64,000 nt of DNA from an uncultured Flavihumibacter sp. (GCA_902168105.1 CABHOY010000030.1:1-64000); one strand, 5' to 3'. Shown: positions 15,630 through 24,838, numbered from the stretch's first letter. Program-made: numbers and translations. Notes: generated by a model not told the origin, from the sequence alone.

Positions 15630-16712
15630 TCAACGGCTTTCAAAAGACACGTCGCTATATACTCCATTTACAGTAAAAGTCGGAGACTTCTCGTCTGCAG
15701 TGGATGTGAAGGCCGTATATGTTAATTGTGAGTTCTTCTTAATATTGGTGATATTCTTCAATGAAAGTTCTCCTGTCCGCACATCACCACGGTTAAGCTG
15801 TACATTGAACTGTAAACCCAGTCGCTGCGGCACTCCGATCTTCACATCTGAATAGGTCAGATTGAACTCTGCATTCTTAAATCCTGTTCCCAGTGTTTTT
15901 GCAGAGAAATCTCCATACACCAGTTTTGAACTGATCGTTGTCTGTACTTCTGTGATACGGAAATCAGTGTACGTATTACTTCCTTTGAAAGAGCCTACTT
16001 TGTTCACTGTGTATTCGTCATAATTACCTGATACATTCAGACTATTAACACTCCCCAGATTATATTCGCAATAGTTTGATTTGGTTACCAGAGATGCAAT
16101 GGCGTCGCTCTTAAGATTGGAATAGTTAGCTCTTATCGTTACTGATTCAGCTTTCCCAATACGTCCGCGATCGCAATAATTCATGCTGATATCAAGTTGT
16201 TTTTCTGCTTCTTTTATATCGTAATTGCAGTAGTTCATATTGATCGACGTAGGGAATGAAAGCACATCAGTGATGACATCTCCGAAGTTGTTGTCCATCC
16301 CCAGTTTTGCCAGTCTTTCAGGTACGTATACATCATAGTCGATGTTTACATAATCTTTAGAGTCTTTCTTGTTTCCCCAGGAAAACCATTTACTGCCGGA
16401 TGAAGGATTGTAAACAGTTTGCAGGCTTGCATTATTACCACTGTTCCCTACTGAAATATCTACCATGTTCACGATAGAAGTAGCTTCTTCCACACTCTTA
16501 CCAAAACCGGTAATAGTGATGGTCGCCTTTACTTCATTCTTCTGCCATGTGTGTATAACGATCTTACCGTATTTATTAGATATGTTCAGGGTTGTACCAG
16601 GATTTGTACTGAATTCCTTTACAATAACTTTCTTGAATTCACTGTCACCTTTTATACCGTAGGTAAGTATAGGTACCAATAAAAATAACAGGATACTAAA
16701 TTTCTCTTTCAT
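15630..16712 (-). CDS. Exported beta-solenoid protein (DUF4097-like), sigma-operon member
   Basis: A 360-residue protein with a signal peptide (FSILLFLLVPILTYGIKG). It then has repeated beta strands (VIVKEFSTNPGTTLNISNKYGKIVIHTW, DISVGNSGNNASLQTVYN, VTIRANYSNLKSDAIASLVTKSNYCEYNLGS). The pattern resembles the DUF4097/GIN adhesin-like family and the gene downstream, but I cannot name a function. Its first 17 bases overlap the end of the anti-sigma gene, which implies translational coupling. It is probably an envelope protein whose level or state is linked to the sigma/anti-sigma pair. Confidence 0.7.
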   Translation of the reverse strand: MKEKFSILLFLLVPILTYGIKGDSEFKKVIVKEFSTNPGTTLNISNKYGKIVIHTWQKNEVKATITITGFGKSVEEATSIVNMVDISVGNSGNNASLQTVYNPSSGSKWFSWGNKKDSKDYVNIDYDVYVPERLAKLGMDNNFGDVITDVLSFPTSINMNYCNYDIKEAEKQLDISMNYCDRGRIGKAESVTIRANYSNLKSDAIASLVTKSNYCEYNLGSVNSLNVSGNYDEYTVNKVGSFKGSNTYTDFRITEVQTTISSKLVYGDFSAKTLGTGFKNAEFNLTYSDVKIGVPQRLGLQFNVQLNRGDVRTGELSLKNITNIKKNSQLTYTAFTSTADEKSPTFTVNGVYSDVSFESR

Positions 16713-17247
16713 AATCAGATTGCTTTTTACTTACAGGCTGTTTTTCTCTCAGCTCTTCTAATATTTTATCAAGCAGGTCCAGCTTAAGCTGATAATAGCG
16801 GACCATCGCTGCTTTAATTCTTTCGTTACCCGGATTCTGTATCAGTTCGGCTTCCAGTACCTGATACGTTTCGTTGCGTAGTTCCAGCTCTTTACGTGCG
16901 GAACTGTCAAGTCCCAGCACTGCATCAGGATAGGTTTTAATTGTCTCCAGCCGCTGTTCTATCTGGCTGGTGTAATACATTTTCGCTTCCTGCATTTCCG
17001 GCGAAACATTTGTGAGATGTTGCGCTTTCTTCAATTGAATGAACTGCCAGATCATGACACTATTTACCACGAGCACCAGCACTGCTGCTGCTTTCAGCCA
17101 ATGGCGGCCCATCAGTTGTATTACTTTGCTTTTCCTGCGGGGAGCAATTTGCTGTTCTAATTGCGCCCAAACCCTGGATGAAGGGCCGGTCTCTTCAAAA
17201 CTCTGACGGTGTTGCCTGACAAAATCTTCAAAACTACTTTCTGACAT
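16696..17247 (-). CDS. Membrane anti-sigma factor (inferred)
   Basis: A 183-residue protein with a cytoplasmic N-terminus (SESSFEDFVRQHRQSFEETGPSSRVWAQLEQQI), one membrane helix (about 50-70, WLKAAAVLVLVVNSVMIWQFI) and a charged, helical outer part (SPEMQEAKMYYTSQIEQRLETI). This topology, and the ATG overlapping the sigma stop by one base (TGATG), point to an anti-sigma factor for the ECF sigma gene. No zinc-binding HxxxCxxC motif is present, so it is not a ZAS-type anti-sigma. Confidence 0.72.
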   Translation of the reverse strand: MSESSFEDFVRQHRQSFEETGPSSRVWAQLEQQIAPRRKSKVIQLMGRHWLKAAAVLVLVVNSVMIWQFIQLKKAQHLTNVSPEMQEAKMYYTSQIEQRLETIKTYPDAVLGLDSSARKELELRNETYQVLEAELIQNPGNERIKAAMVRYYQLKLDLLDKILEELREKQPVSKKQSDYEREI

Positions 17248-17813
17248 CAGCGTATTACTTTTTTTTGTTTTATTATCTGCCTCACTTTATCCTTTGCACG
17301 CATATACTGTGTTTTCACTGTTGACTCAGAAATGTCCAACATGGCTGCTATTTCTTTGTGCGAGTACTCTTCAAATATGTACAAGTTCAGAACAGTGCGG
17401 TATCCATGAGGAAGAACCTGTATGGCTTCTTTTATCGCCGCTACTGTCCATGCAAAATTATCTTCGTCTACGATCGTTTCTTCTTCTACATCTATATTAT
17501 CTACTTCTTCAAAATATACTTTCTTCCTGCGAAGGTGGCTCAGACAGTGATTTACAACTATCCGCTTGATCCACGCTGTTACGCTTCCTGCATTCTCCAG
17601 GCGCTCAATGTTCCTGAATATCTGCATAAAAGCTTCCTGCAAAGTATCTTCAGCATCGACCTGGTTCCCTGTCATACGCAAACAGATGTTATACATTGCC
17701 GCAGAATAGGCGTTGTATAGCTCACGGAATGCGTGCACATCTCCCTTTTTACACCGGGACACCAGGTGGTCTGTTATGGCTGTATTGTTCAAGTTGTTGG
17801 CTAATGCTTGCAT
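17247..17813 (-). CDS. ECF RNA polymerase sigma factor
   Basis: A 188-residue sigma-70 family factor of the ECF type. Region 2 is AFRELYNAYSAAMYNICLRM, then DAEDTLQEAFMQIFRNI, and TAWIKRIVVNHCLSHLR. Region 4 is VLNLYIFEEYSHKEIAAML followed by STVKTQYMRAKDKVRQII. It heads a four-gene run (sigma, membrane anti-sigma, two adhesin-like exported proteins) in which all joins are short or overlapping. By analogy it responds to a surface or envelope signal. No clear autoregulated promoter could be assigned by eye. Confidence 0.93.
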   Translation of the reverse strand: MQALANNLNNTAITDHLVSRCKKGDVHAFRELYNAYSAAMYNICLRMTGNQVDAEDTLQEAFMQIFRNIERLENAGSVTAWIKRIVVNHCLSHLRRKKVYFEEVDNIDVEEETIVDEDNFAWTVAAIKEAIQVLPHGYRTVLNLYIFEEYSHKEIAAMLDISESTVKTQYMRAKDKVRQIIKQKKVIR

Positions 17814-17999
17814 TATAAAGACATTATTTCAGAAAAAGGTTGCACGAAAAGGAGATTATTTTGGAGAAAACAGGGGAAAAAGGCATCACAAACATCACAA
17901 ATCACTAAATATCAACGATTAACAAATTTAAGAAAGGACGCGGCCTAAGACTAAGCCACGTCCATTTCCATCCTTATATATACCTAAAAACAGGTCATA

Positions 18000-20462
18000 T
18001 TAGTTCCCGTTCTTCACACGGTTCTGTTCATCTTCCAGACCGGTTTTACGGGTGCGCGCCGCTTTGATGCTTGTATTTCCGAAACGGTAGTTGAAAGTGA
18101 CCCTCACCTGCTGGCTTTCCCATTTGCTGGTTACACCGGTGTAACGGCCTGCATTTTCGAAACTTCCGCGGAAGCGCTGTACATTAAAAACGTCATTTAC
18201 GTTGATCTTGATACTTCCTTTTTTATTCAGGATCTGTTTGGACACGCCCAGATCAACTGCTTTCATTGCTTTCATTCTGAACAGGCCTTCATCAGCGATC
18301 TGAGGAGAGAGATAGAATATGCTCAGTTCCGCGCTGATACCTGCGGGCAATGTAAAGGTCTGTTGTGTACGGCCCATGAATCCGCCACTGGAGATGCTCA
18401 CTGACTGGGCATCCACAATAGTCTGATACTTGTTATAATAAGCTGACAGATAAGTGAAGCTGCTCCACCATTTGGTAATGGTCACCGGAAAGGAGATATT
18501 CAGGTTTACGACGTCAGATGAGGCAACGTTCAGGTATTTATAACGGATGCTCAATGTGTCGCCTGTCACCACATCCTTCTCTGATTCCACGATCTGCGTG
18601 ATCTTATCTTTTGTATGTGTATAACCTACTGAAGTGGTCAGGAAGTGCTTGAACGTATGTGTCAGTTCGATATTGTTGGAATAAGACGGCTTCAGATAAG
18701 GGTTACCTGCTGCCACGGTATATCTGTCCAGATAAAATTCAAAAGGATTCAGATCTCCATAGTCAGGTCTCTGCAGACGGCGGCTGTAAGAGATCCCGAA
18801 CTGGTGGTTCTTTGTTGCGTCGTAGCTGACAAATACACTCGGGAAGAGATTAAAATAGCTGGTGTCTGTCACCTGATTGATCGTAACAGAATTACCTTCT
18901 ACGTTACTCTGTTCAGCACGTAAACCTAACTGTACGTTCACCTTTTTGAATTGCTTCTGGAAGTTGATATACGCTGCATTTACGTTCTCTTTATACAGGA
19001 AGTGGTTTGAACGGTTCTTGTCGTATACCCAGTTACCGCTACGCAGAGAATCAAATCTTGCATCGTTATCGGTTTTTACAAAACTGAGTTTAAAGCCTGC
19101 TTCAAATTTAGCCTGGTTGCGTAAAGGATGAACATAATCGGCTTTGATCGTTTTTATATCGATGGTGCTGGGCTGATTATTACGTGAGGTATCGCCATGT
19201 CTGTAGTCTTTACCGATAGCATCCCAGATGGTAGAGTAAATATCCGTACCTGATTTGTCGGTATTACGAGCGTAGTCCAGGTCAACATTAAACTCTCTGC
19301 CGGCTGTATCCAGAATGGCCCTGTAATTCACGTTGTAGGCCCATCTTCTCCACTTGCCCTCATTGTAAGTACCTGTCTTCAATGTAGAGTCAACTGTTTC
19401 CCTTCCTCCTATTTTAGTGATCGCGTCTCCATCTTCATTTGAGTTGCTGAAACCTGCATCTACCATCACACCGATAGTATTGTTCTTGTTGATGAAATAA
19501 TCCATACCCACTTTAGCGCCATGGTAATCGGATTTCCTGTCTCTGACGTTCTGTTGATCGAACACGTTAAACTGTCCGTCGGTAGTGCCGGTACGATATA
19601 GACCAAGGTGTTGTTCATTTTCACGACGGTTATAGTTATAAGAACCGAAGAGATTGAACTTTTCGTTGCGATGATTGAGGTTCAGGGAACCGCCCCATTT
19701 AGGTGTGAGGCCGTAAGCTCCGAATATTGAAGCATTACCGTTGGTTCCCACTGTTCTGTTTTTCTTTAATTTGATGTTGATGATCCCGGCGTTGCCCGCT
19801 GCATCATATTTGGCGGAAGGATTGGTGATCAGTTCAATTTGCTCAATATTGCTACTGGGCATACTTTTCAGCAGCTGGGCAACGTCCTGGGAACTCATAT
19901 TGGTAAGCTTGCCATCAATCATGATAACGACGCCGCTCTTACCCTTCAGATTAATATTATCATCTTTATCTATTGAAACGCCTGGCGATTTTTCCAGTAC
20001 TTCCATAGCGGTACCACCGGCGCCGATGATGCTGTTTTCAACATTCACCACCATTTTATCAGCCCTTTGCTCGATAAATGGTTTTCTTGCAGTCACATTC
20101 ACCTCTTTCAGATTCTTGGCGTCTGCTGCCAGTGAAAGTGTTTCCATCGAGATCGGAGCACTTCCCTTTACTTCAAAAGGTTTGCTATAAGCCTTTGACA
20201 TGCCAACATAAGCGGCTGCGACCAGGTACTTTCCTTGTTTGATCTGTTCAAATTCGTAACGACCGTTTAAGTCGGCAATAGCCCCTTTTACGAGGGAGGA
20301 ATCTTTTGCTTTCAGCAAAGTAATGGTGGCAAATTCAACAGGTTTGTCCCCGGTTTGCATCACCCGCCCGGAGATTTTGGCGGTCTCTATAGTTTGTGCA
20401 TGAATGGTTGTAACGCTACACATGAGTACAAAAGAGGCCAACAATGTAGTAGTTGATTTCAT
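18000..20462 (-). CDS. Outer membrane beta-barrel/TonB-dependent receptor family protein
   Basis: An 820-residue outer membrane protein. It has a signal peptide (about 1-22, ending IHAQ), a carboxypeptidase-regulatory-like domain (about 28-115, AKISGRVMQTGDKPVEFATITLL), a plug (about 125-240, VVNVENSIIGAGGTAMEVL, GVVIMIDGKLTNM, IEQIELITNPSAKYDAAGNA) and a long barrel of the outer membrane beta-barrel type 3 class. It differs from the receptor at 1598 in having no DUF4249 partner, and the C-terminus (TRKTGLEDEQNRVKNGN) is a hydrophilic tail after the last strand. The substrate is unknown. It is monocistronic. Confidence 0.9.
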   Translation of the reverse strand: MKSTTTLLASFVLMCSVTTIHAQTIETAKISGRVMQTGDKPVEFATITLLKAKDSSLVKGAIADLNGRYEFEQIKQGKYLVAAAYVGMSKAYSKPFEVKGSAPISMETLSLAADAKNLKEVNVTARKPFIEQRADKMVVNVENSIIGAGGTAMEVLEKSPGVSIDKDDNINLKGKSGVVIMIDGKLTNMSSQDVAQLLKSMPSSNIEQIELITNPSAKYDAAGNAGIINIKLKKNRTVGTNGNASIFGAYGLTPKWGGSLNLNHRNEKFNLFGSYNYNRRENEQHLGLYRTGTTDGQFNVFDQQNVRDRKSDYHGAKVGMDYFINKNNTIGVMVDAGFSNSNEDGDAITKIGGRETVDSTLKTGTYNEGKWRRWAYNVNYRAILDTAGREFNVDLDYARNTDKSGTDIYSTIWDAIGKDYRHGDTSRNNQPSTIDIKTIKADYVHPLRNQAKFEAGFKLSFVKTDNDARFDSLRSGNWVYDKNRSNHFLYKENVNAAYINFQKQFKKVNVQLGLRAEQSNVEGNSVTINQVTDTSYFNLFPSVFVSYDATKNHQFGISYSRRLQRPDYGDLNPFEFYLDRYTVAAGNPYLKPSYSNNIELTHTFKHFLTTSVGYTHTKDKITQIVESEKDVVTGDTLSIRYKYLNVASSDVVNLNISFPVTITKWWSSFTYLSAYYNKYQTIVDAQSVSISSGGFMGRTQQTFTLPAGISAELSIFYLSPQIADEGLFRMKAMKAVDLGVSKQILNKKGSIKINVNDVFNVQRFRGSFENAGRYTGVTSKWESQQVRVTFNYRFGNTSIKAARTRKTGLEDEQNRVKNGN

Positions 20463-20700
20463 ATAAGGAGGATTTAAATATATTATTAGCTTCTGGTCAA
20501 TTTTTTATTGTTATAGAACTTTCCTTGATCAGGAACCTTTCTTTAACAACTACAGTGTAAAGGTAGGTATTGTGCATTGCATAGTACATAGTTTTACACA
20601 AACGGTAATCTGGCAGTGATGATTGGCAAAAGTTTAATTAGGAGACAGGAATTTTTTTATAAAGACGATCACAATAGAAATTGGTTACAGTTCGCAGGGG
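20463..20700. other. Upstream region of the 18000-20462 receptor gene
   Basis: A gene-free region between the receptor start and the hemerythrin terminator. On the minus strand a weak -7-like TACCTTTA is seen near 20560, without a matching -33. Nothing else was recognised. Confidence 0.35.
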
Positions 20701-20738
20701 TATAAAAAAAGGCATTGCCTGAAATAAAGCAATGCCTT
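20701..20738 (-). terminator. Terminator of the lgt/hemerythrin operon
   Basis: AAGGCATTGC (20709-20718) and GCAATGCCTT (20729-20738) form a perfect 10-bp stem. On the minus strand it is followed by TTTTTTATA. Confidence 0.9.
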
Positions 20739-20760
20739 GACAATTATAAGGTTAGCGGAC

Positions 20761-21186
20761 TTAGGTCCAGCCTATGGATTCAAGTACGTCAGGAAGTTCG
20801 GTTTGCAGCTTTTCAAAAAATACCCGCTCTTCTTTTCTTATATGTGCTTCCAGGCTCCGGGCCAGCAGGTCCATTGCTTCGATAATACCGGTATTTTCGG
20901 TAAGCGCACTATACATACGGGAAATGTGCTGGTGCTCCTGCTCCAGTTCTTTAATTATATTATCTATCTCAGTATTACGGCCGGCGCATACTTCAAAAAG
21001 ATATTCTTCTTTCTGGATGTGCGGTACCATTACTTCCTGGAAGACTTTTACGATGTAGGCAAGTTTGGCATTGGTTTCCAAAGGAAATCCTTCGTATGCT
21101 GCCGCATCATTTTTAAGATATCGGCATACGAACAACAAGCGTTGGTGCTCTTGTGACAAGGGTATCAGGACCGGGTGACGTTGCAT
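20761..21186 (-). CDS. Hemerythrin domain protein
   Basis: A 141-residue four-helix bundle with the histidine/glutamate pattern of HHE/hemerythrin domains: LSQEHQRLLFVCRY, VMVPHIQKEEYLFEV, LEQEHQHISRMYSAL, LEAHIRKEERVFFEKLQTELPD. These hold a di-iron centre that binds oxygen or senses oxygen or nitric oxide. It starts two bases after the lgt stop, so it is co-transcribed with lgt. A link between oxygen or iron state and lipoprotein processing is not known, and the pairing may be incidental. Confidence 0.88.
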   Translation of the reverse strand: MQRHPVLIPLSQEHQRLLFVCRYLKNDAAAYEGFPLETNAKLAYIVKVFQEVMVPHIQKEEYLFEVCAGRNTEIDNIIKELEQEHQHISRMYSALTENTGIIEAMDLLARSLEAHIRKEERVFFEKLQTELPDVLESIGWT

Positions 21187-21188
21187 GA

Positions 21189-22487
21189 TCAGATGGCTGG
21201 TTTTGCTGCTTTATTTATTTTACGGCAATACCAGATCAATGCGGCGCCACCTATAATCATTAAAGAGGATATTATTTCTGCTTGTGTAGGATGAAATCCG
21301 AAGATGTTGTATTTCGTGTTTACCCTGATCTTCTCGATAAAGAAACGTTCCAAGCCGTTCATTATAAGATATACGCCAAAGATAACACCAGGTACGGTGA
21401 TCTTTTTACGCAGGGCCCATAAAGCGACGAACAACAAGAGACAAACGATGATCTCGTACAGGGCAGTTGGATAAACGGCTACAGGTAATACACTGCAATA
21501 TTTACCTGTGCAACCTGCCATTTGTACGCCTTCATTGATCACGTTATGAGGATAACCGTAGGCGAAGAACCAGTCAGGCAGGAAACTTAGTCCGCCGGGT
21601 TTTGTAAACGGTGCATGCGGTATATGTTCCAGGCTGGAATACTGCCTGATGAAAAACTGTTCACTTGCTTTTACTACTTCCTGGAATTTAGAAGGATCTG
21701 CTGCGTGTATCTTACCTGCAGCATCAGTCACATAAGCGCTGTTATAGATACCCCAGTCACCGTCTCCGGAGAAGTGGCACCCCATACGCCCCACGCCATA
21801 GGCCAGCATCAATGCAGGTGCAGAACTATCTATCAGCTGCCATACATTGATCCCTTTCTTAACCGCATAACGTATAATAACGATGGCTGCGAGGATCAAT
21901 CCACCGTAGAAGGTAAGACCACTAAATGATAATAATGCGCCGATCGGGTCCTGTACAAATTCGCCCCAGTTCTCGAGGTTATGAAAGATCTTGGCGCCCA
22001 GCAAACCGGCAACGGCTGCCATTACTGTAAAATCGGGCACCCGTTGGTGCGGCATGATCATGATCGTCTCTTCCTTTGTCTTCGGGAGTTCCTGTTTTTT
22101 AGCGGAGCTGTATTTCAGGTAACCAAAGAGCCCACCTAATATAATACCTCCCAACAGGTTTCCCTTAAGGGACAATATATATGACTGAGGGTCAGCGACA
22201 GCTTCAGCCTTGTCAATGATCAATCCTAATATTTTGTATCCTACTACGAAGCCCAGCAACCCCTGAACCAGTACTTCCGTCATATTAACGGGTTTACCGA
22301 TTACAATTGTTTCGGGTACACCTTTAAGCCACCCTAATTTTTCCCTTCTTTTTAACTCACTTGTTAATACATAAGCAGCCGCGAGAAAAGCGATGGCCAC
22401 AAAAAAGCCGAATGTCTGCAGAAGTTTGAGTACAGGGATGTCTAAGCCGAAAAGGTCCTGGAACGCGTAATATAAATTAGGATACAT
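21189..22487 (-). CDS. lgt: Prolipoprotein diacylglyceryl transferase
   Basis: A 432-residue membrane enzyme that moves diacylglycerol from phosphatidylglycerol onto the lipobox cysteine, the first step of lipoprotein maturation. The signature is AYGVGRMGCHFSGDGDWG, with the conserved Gly-Arg and acidic loop; the C-terminal YPTALYEIIVC and FLIMNGLERFFIEKIRVN-like segments fit. It is longer than the usual 260-300 residues because of an extra N-terminal region and an expanded loop (about 240-310). The start is the ATG at 22487 (MYPNLYYAF); an in-frame TTG at 22493 is less likely. Many lipoproteins in this window would be its substrates. Confidence 0.93.
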   Translation of the reverse strand: MYPNLYYAFQDLFGLDIPVLKLLQTFGFFVAIAFLAAAYVLTSELKRREKLGWLKGVPETIVIGKPVNMTEVLVQGLLGFVVGYKILGLIIDKAEAVADPQSYILSLKGNLLGGIILGGLFGYLKYSSAKKQELPKTKEETIMIMPHQRVPDFTVMAAVAGLLGAKIFHNLENWGEFVQDPIGALLSFSGLTFYGGLILAAIVIIRYAVKKGINVWQLIDSSAPALMLAYGVGRMGCHFSGDGDWGIYNSAYVTDAAGKIHAADPSKFQEVVKASEQFFIRQYSSLEHIPHAPFTKPGGLSFLPDWFFAYGYPHNVINEGVQMAGCTGKYCSVLPVAVYPTALYEIIVCLLLFVALWALRKKITVPGVIFGVYLIMNGLERFFIEKIRVNTKYNIFGFHPTQAEIISSLMIIGGAALIWYCRKINKAAKPAI

Positions 22488-22663
22488 AGCCAAAAAAAAT
22501 TGGTGATCTGAAATTTCCTATGAACAAAGCCGAATTAGTCAAACGGAAAATCAAACCACCAAAGTAAGCTGTAAAAATCACAAATTCCAAATCATAATTC
22601 CTTTTTCTATTGTGTAAACGATATAATAACAACAGAAAAAAGAACTATGATCCGGATGGCATG

Positions 22664-23077
22664 TTAGCAGTATTGCTCAAATGCGTCAACCAGGTTAGCT
22701 GCGATCATTTGCGCAGGGCGACCTTCAATCATATGACGCTCGATGAAGTGTACCAGCTGGCCATCTTTAAATAATGCGATCGCAGGTGAAGACGGAGGGT
22801 AAGGTAACAGGTGAGAACGAATCTGCTGTACAGCCGCCATATCAAATCCTGCAAAGCTGGTCGTTAATCTGTCCGGCTTTTTCTCACTGTGCGCTACCGC
22901 TAATAAAACGCCCGGACGAGCAGTACCTGCAGAGCAACCACAAACGGAATTGATCATTACGAGTGTAGTTCCTTCTTTCTTTAAAATCTCATCTACTTTT
23001 TCTGGTGACAGCAATTCTTCAAAACCATTATCTGTCAACTCTGCCTTCATCGGCATTACAAGTTCTGCTGGATACAT
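22664..23077 (-). CDS. Bacilliredoxin BrxA/BrxB family protein
   Basis: A 137-residue thioredoxin-fold protein with the CGC motif (Cys46 and Cys48 in MINSVCGCSAG), and the family start MYPAELVMPMKAELTDNGFEEL. In Firmicutes bacilliredoxins remove bacillithiol from oxidised proteins; many Bacteroidota also make bacillithiol, though this window does not show the synthesis genes. The ATG at 23077 is chosen over an upstream in-frame ATG (23113) because the promoter predicted at 23111-23141 would start the RNA downstream of that earlier codon. Confidence 0.92.
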   Translation of the reverse strand: MYPAELVMPMKAELTDNGFEELLSPEKVDEILKKEGTTLVMINSVCGCSAGTARPGVLLAVAHSEKKPDRLTTSFAGFDMAAVQQIRSHLLPYPPSSPAIALFKDGQLVHFIERHMIEGRPAQMIAANLVDAFEQYC

Positions 23078-23110
23078 ATAACTACAATTTTTTTTGTTCG
23101 ATAGTTTACA

Positions 23111-23141
23111 CAAAGTTAATCATAAGCTGATAAATAGAAAA
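23111..23141 (-). promoter_or_regulatory. Promoter of the bacilliredoxin gene
   Basis: On the minus strand TTTT, 19 bases, TAACTTTG (plus 23111-23118). The start point is expected near 23104, giving a short leader and supporting the ATG at 23077. Confidence 0.62.
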
Positions 23142-23307
23142 ACATGAATGAATATGTCTTATTGTCATATCAAATATATCCAAACAGACATAAAGTCCGG
23201 TACATTAACGGATATTATAGCAAAATAGCAGGTTTAATGCCTTGGTATTCCGTTTGCATATTCCCTTTCGTACAAATTTTTAAATAAACTCTTAAAATTT
23301 ATAAACC

Positions 23308-23763
23308 ATGACTTTCGTAAAATTCAATCAGGCACCAGCAGTAAAATCATTTGGCGGTTTAGTAGAAGAAATCTTTAACAATGCCGGCTTTAATAAAGCC
23401 TGGAAAGATGATTTCCACACACATGACTTCTACGGCGCCTATCCCCCGGTGAATATCACAGAAAGTAAAGATGCTTATCAGGTAGACTTGCTTGTTCCCG
23501 GATTATCTAAAGAAGATTTCAAGATCAATCTTGAAAACAAGACCCTGACCATCAGTGCGGAAAAAGCGGCTGAAAGCAAAGATGAGAACCAGAAACAGTT
23601 ACGCAGAGAGTTCAGCTTCCGTTCATTCAAACGTTCTTTTACCCTGAATGAACAGGTGGATGCTGGAAAGATCCAGGCGAAGTATGAAAATGGCGTCCTG
23701 AAATTGCAGTTAGCGAAGAAAGAAAATGTGCAGGACCCTGCTAAAGTGATTGTAGTAGAATAA
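23308..23763 (+). CDS. Hsp20/alpha-crystallin small heat shock protein
   Basis: A 151-residue ATP-independent holding chaperone. The alpha-crystallin domain runs from about 50 to the end (YPPVNITESKDAYQVDLLVPG, FKINLENKTLTISAE, REFSFRSFKRSFTLNEQVDAGKI, YENGVLKLQLAKKE). The N-terminal arm (LVEEIFNNAGFNKAWKDDF) is of the usual length. It forms oligomers that bind unfolding proteins. It is a single gene with a strong terminator; no confident heat-shock operator was seen upstream. Confidence 0.95.
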   Translation: MTFVKFNQAPAVKSFGGLVEEIFNNAGFNKAWKDDFHTHDFYGAYPPVNITESKDAYQVDLLVPGLSKEDFKINLENKTLTISAEKAAESKDENQKQLRREFSFRSFKRSFTLNEQVDAGKIQAKYENGVLKLQLAKKENVQDPAKVIVVE

Positions 23764-23787
23764 GAGAAAGGTTGAATAAGTGTGATG

Positions 23788-23819
23788 GCCCCTCCCTTAC
23801 CGGGAGGGGCTTTTTTTTT
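23788..23819 (+). terminator. Terminator of the Hsp20 gene
   Basis: GCCCCTCCC and GGGAGGGGC (23788-23796 with 23802-23810) form a perfect 9-bp stem, followed by nine T. Confidence 0.95.
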
Positions 23820-23915
23820 ATTTTAGCCTGTTTAACAAATTCCTAAATAATTCACACAAACGTTTAAGCACTAAACTGTTTTTATAAGATAATTTGCCAT
23901 ACAACTATATGGGCT

Positions 23916-24755
23916 ATGCCGCAGCTGATCAAAAGAATATATATACTGGCAGTTAAAATCTACCACAACACCCAGGAGGCTGTGATTGGCAATGCTTTAC
24001 ATATTAGTACCGACTCAAGAGAGAGATGTAATGCACGATTATTATTCGATTATCTGTTCTTTCACCTGCTACTCCTGATACCGGAATCACTCATTGGACT
24101 ATACACACATAATACAACGGAACTGTTACTTATCGGCGCCTTCCTTTTTTCACTGGGAGGTTGTCTTATACTGGTCAGAAAGGGAGTACCCGTCAAAACA
24201 GTCAGTATCATTGCCGCCTTTGTGACTTTCCTCATTCCTGCAGCCTGCTCCTTTCTAAACAGTCAGGACCTTTCACTGCGGTATTCAATGATCTGGGTAC
24301 TCAGTATCCTGTTCTGCTACATCGCAACAAATATAGCGGCCACACTTGCTCTCGGGGGCCTGCTTTGCAGTTATCTCAGCCTGGTGGCGTGGATAAAGGT
24401 GAATAATATTACCACCTACGTTATGCCTGGCTTCACATCTGAACAGAGCTTTATCTTCACCCCCGTACTTGCCGGTTTTTATATCATATTCTTAATCAGG
24501 GTATTAGGCGGTCACTACAGGAATATCTTTATATCAGAGCATGAGCGCACGCTTCAGAAACAGAAACAGCATTCCTCATTGCTAAGTCAGCATCTGACTA
24601 AACAGTTCATCATCCTGAAAGGCCTTTCCCGTTCTGGAAAGTCAAAATACCTTGATGGAAACAAGGAATTGCTGGAAGCCTGCCTGATTGAGATTGAAAA
24701 ACAGTGCGAGAGCGCGATCAGCTACCTGGACAGTAACCATCAACCTGAAAATTAA
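23916..24755 (+). CDS. Membrane protein of unknown function, sensor-like layout
   Basis: A 279-residue protein with about six membrane helices (for example YLFFHLLLLIPESLIGLYTH, LLLIGAFLFSLGGCLILVR, VSIIAAFVTFLIPAACSFL, SMIWVLSILFCYIATNIAA, FIFTPVLAGFYIIFLIRVL), then a cytoplasmic coiled segment (EHERTLQKQKQHSSLLSQHL) and a short tail ending SAISYLDSNHQPEN. The shape recalls the input part of a membrane histidine kinase or LuxR-linked sensor without the kinase. I do not recognise the family. Confidence 0.65.
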   Translation: MPQLIKRIYILAVKIYHNTQEAVIGNALHISTDSRERCNARLLFDYLFFHLLLLIPESLIGLYTHNTTELLLIGAFLFSLGGCLILVRKGVPVKTVSIIAAFVTFLIPAACSFLNSQDLSLRYSMIWVLSILFCYIATNIAATLALGGLLCSYLSLVAWIKVNNITTYVMPGFTSEQSFIFTPVLAGFYIIFLIRVLGGHYRNIFISEHERTLQKQKQHSSLLSQHLTKQFIILKGLSRSGKSKYLDGNKELLEACLIEIEKQCESAISYLDSNHQPEN

Positions 24756-24838
24756 GGCCAAGTCCGTCGGGTACACATCCGTGTGAGTGGTTTGCAGATA
24801 TTGTGAATAACCATTCAAAAAATTACAACTTTCGGGTA

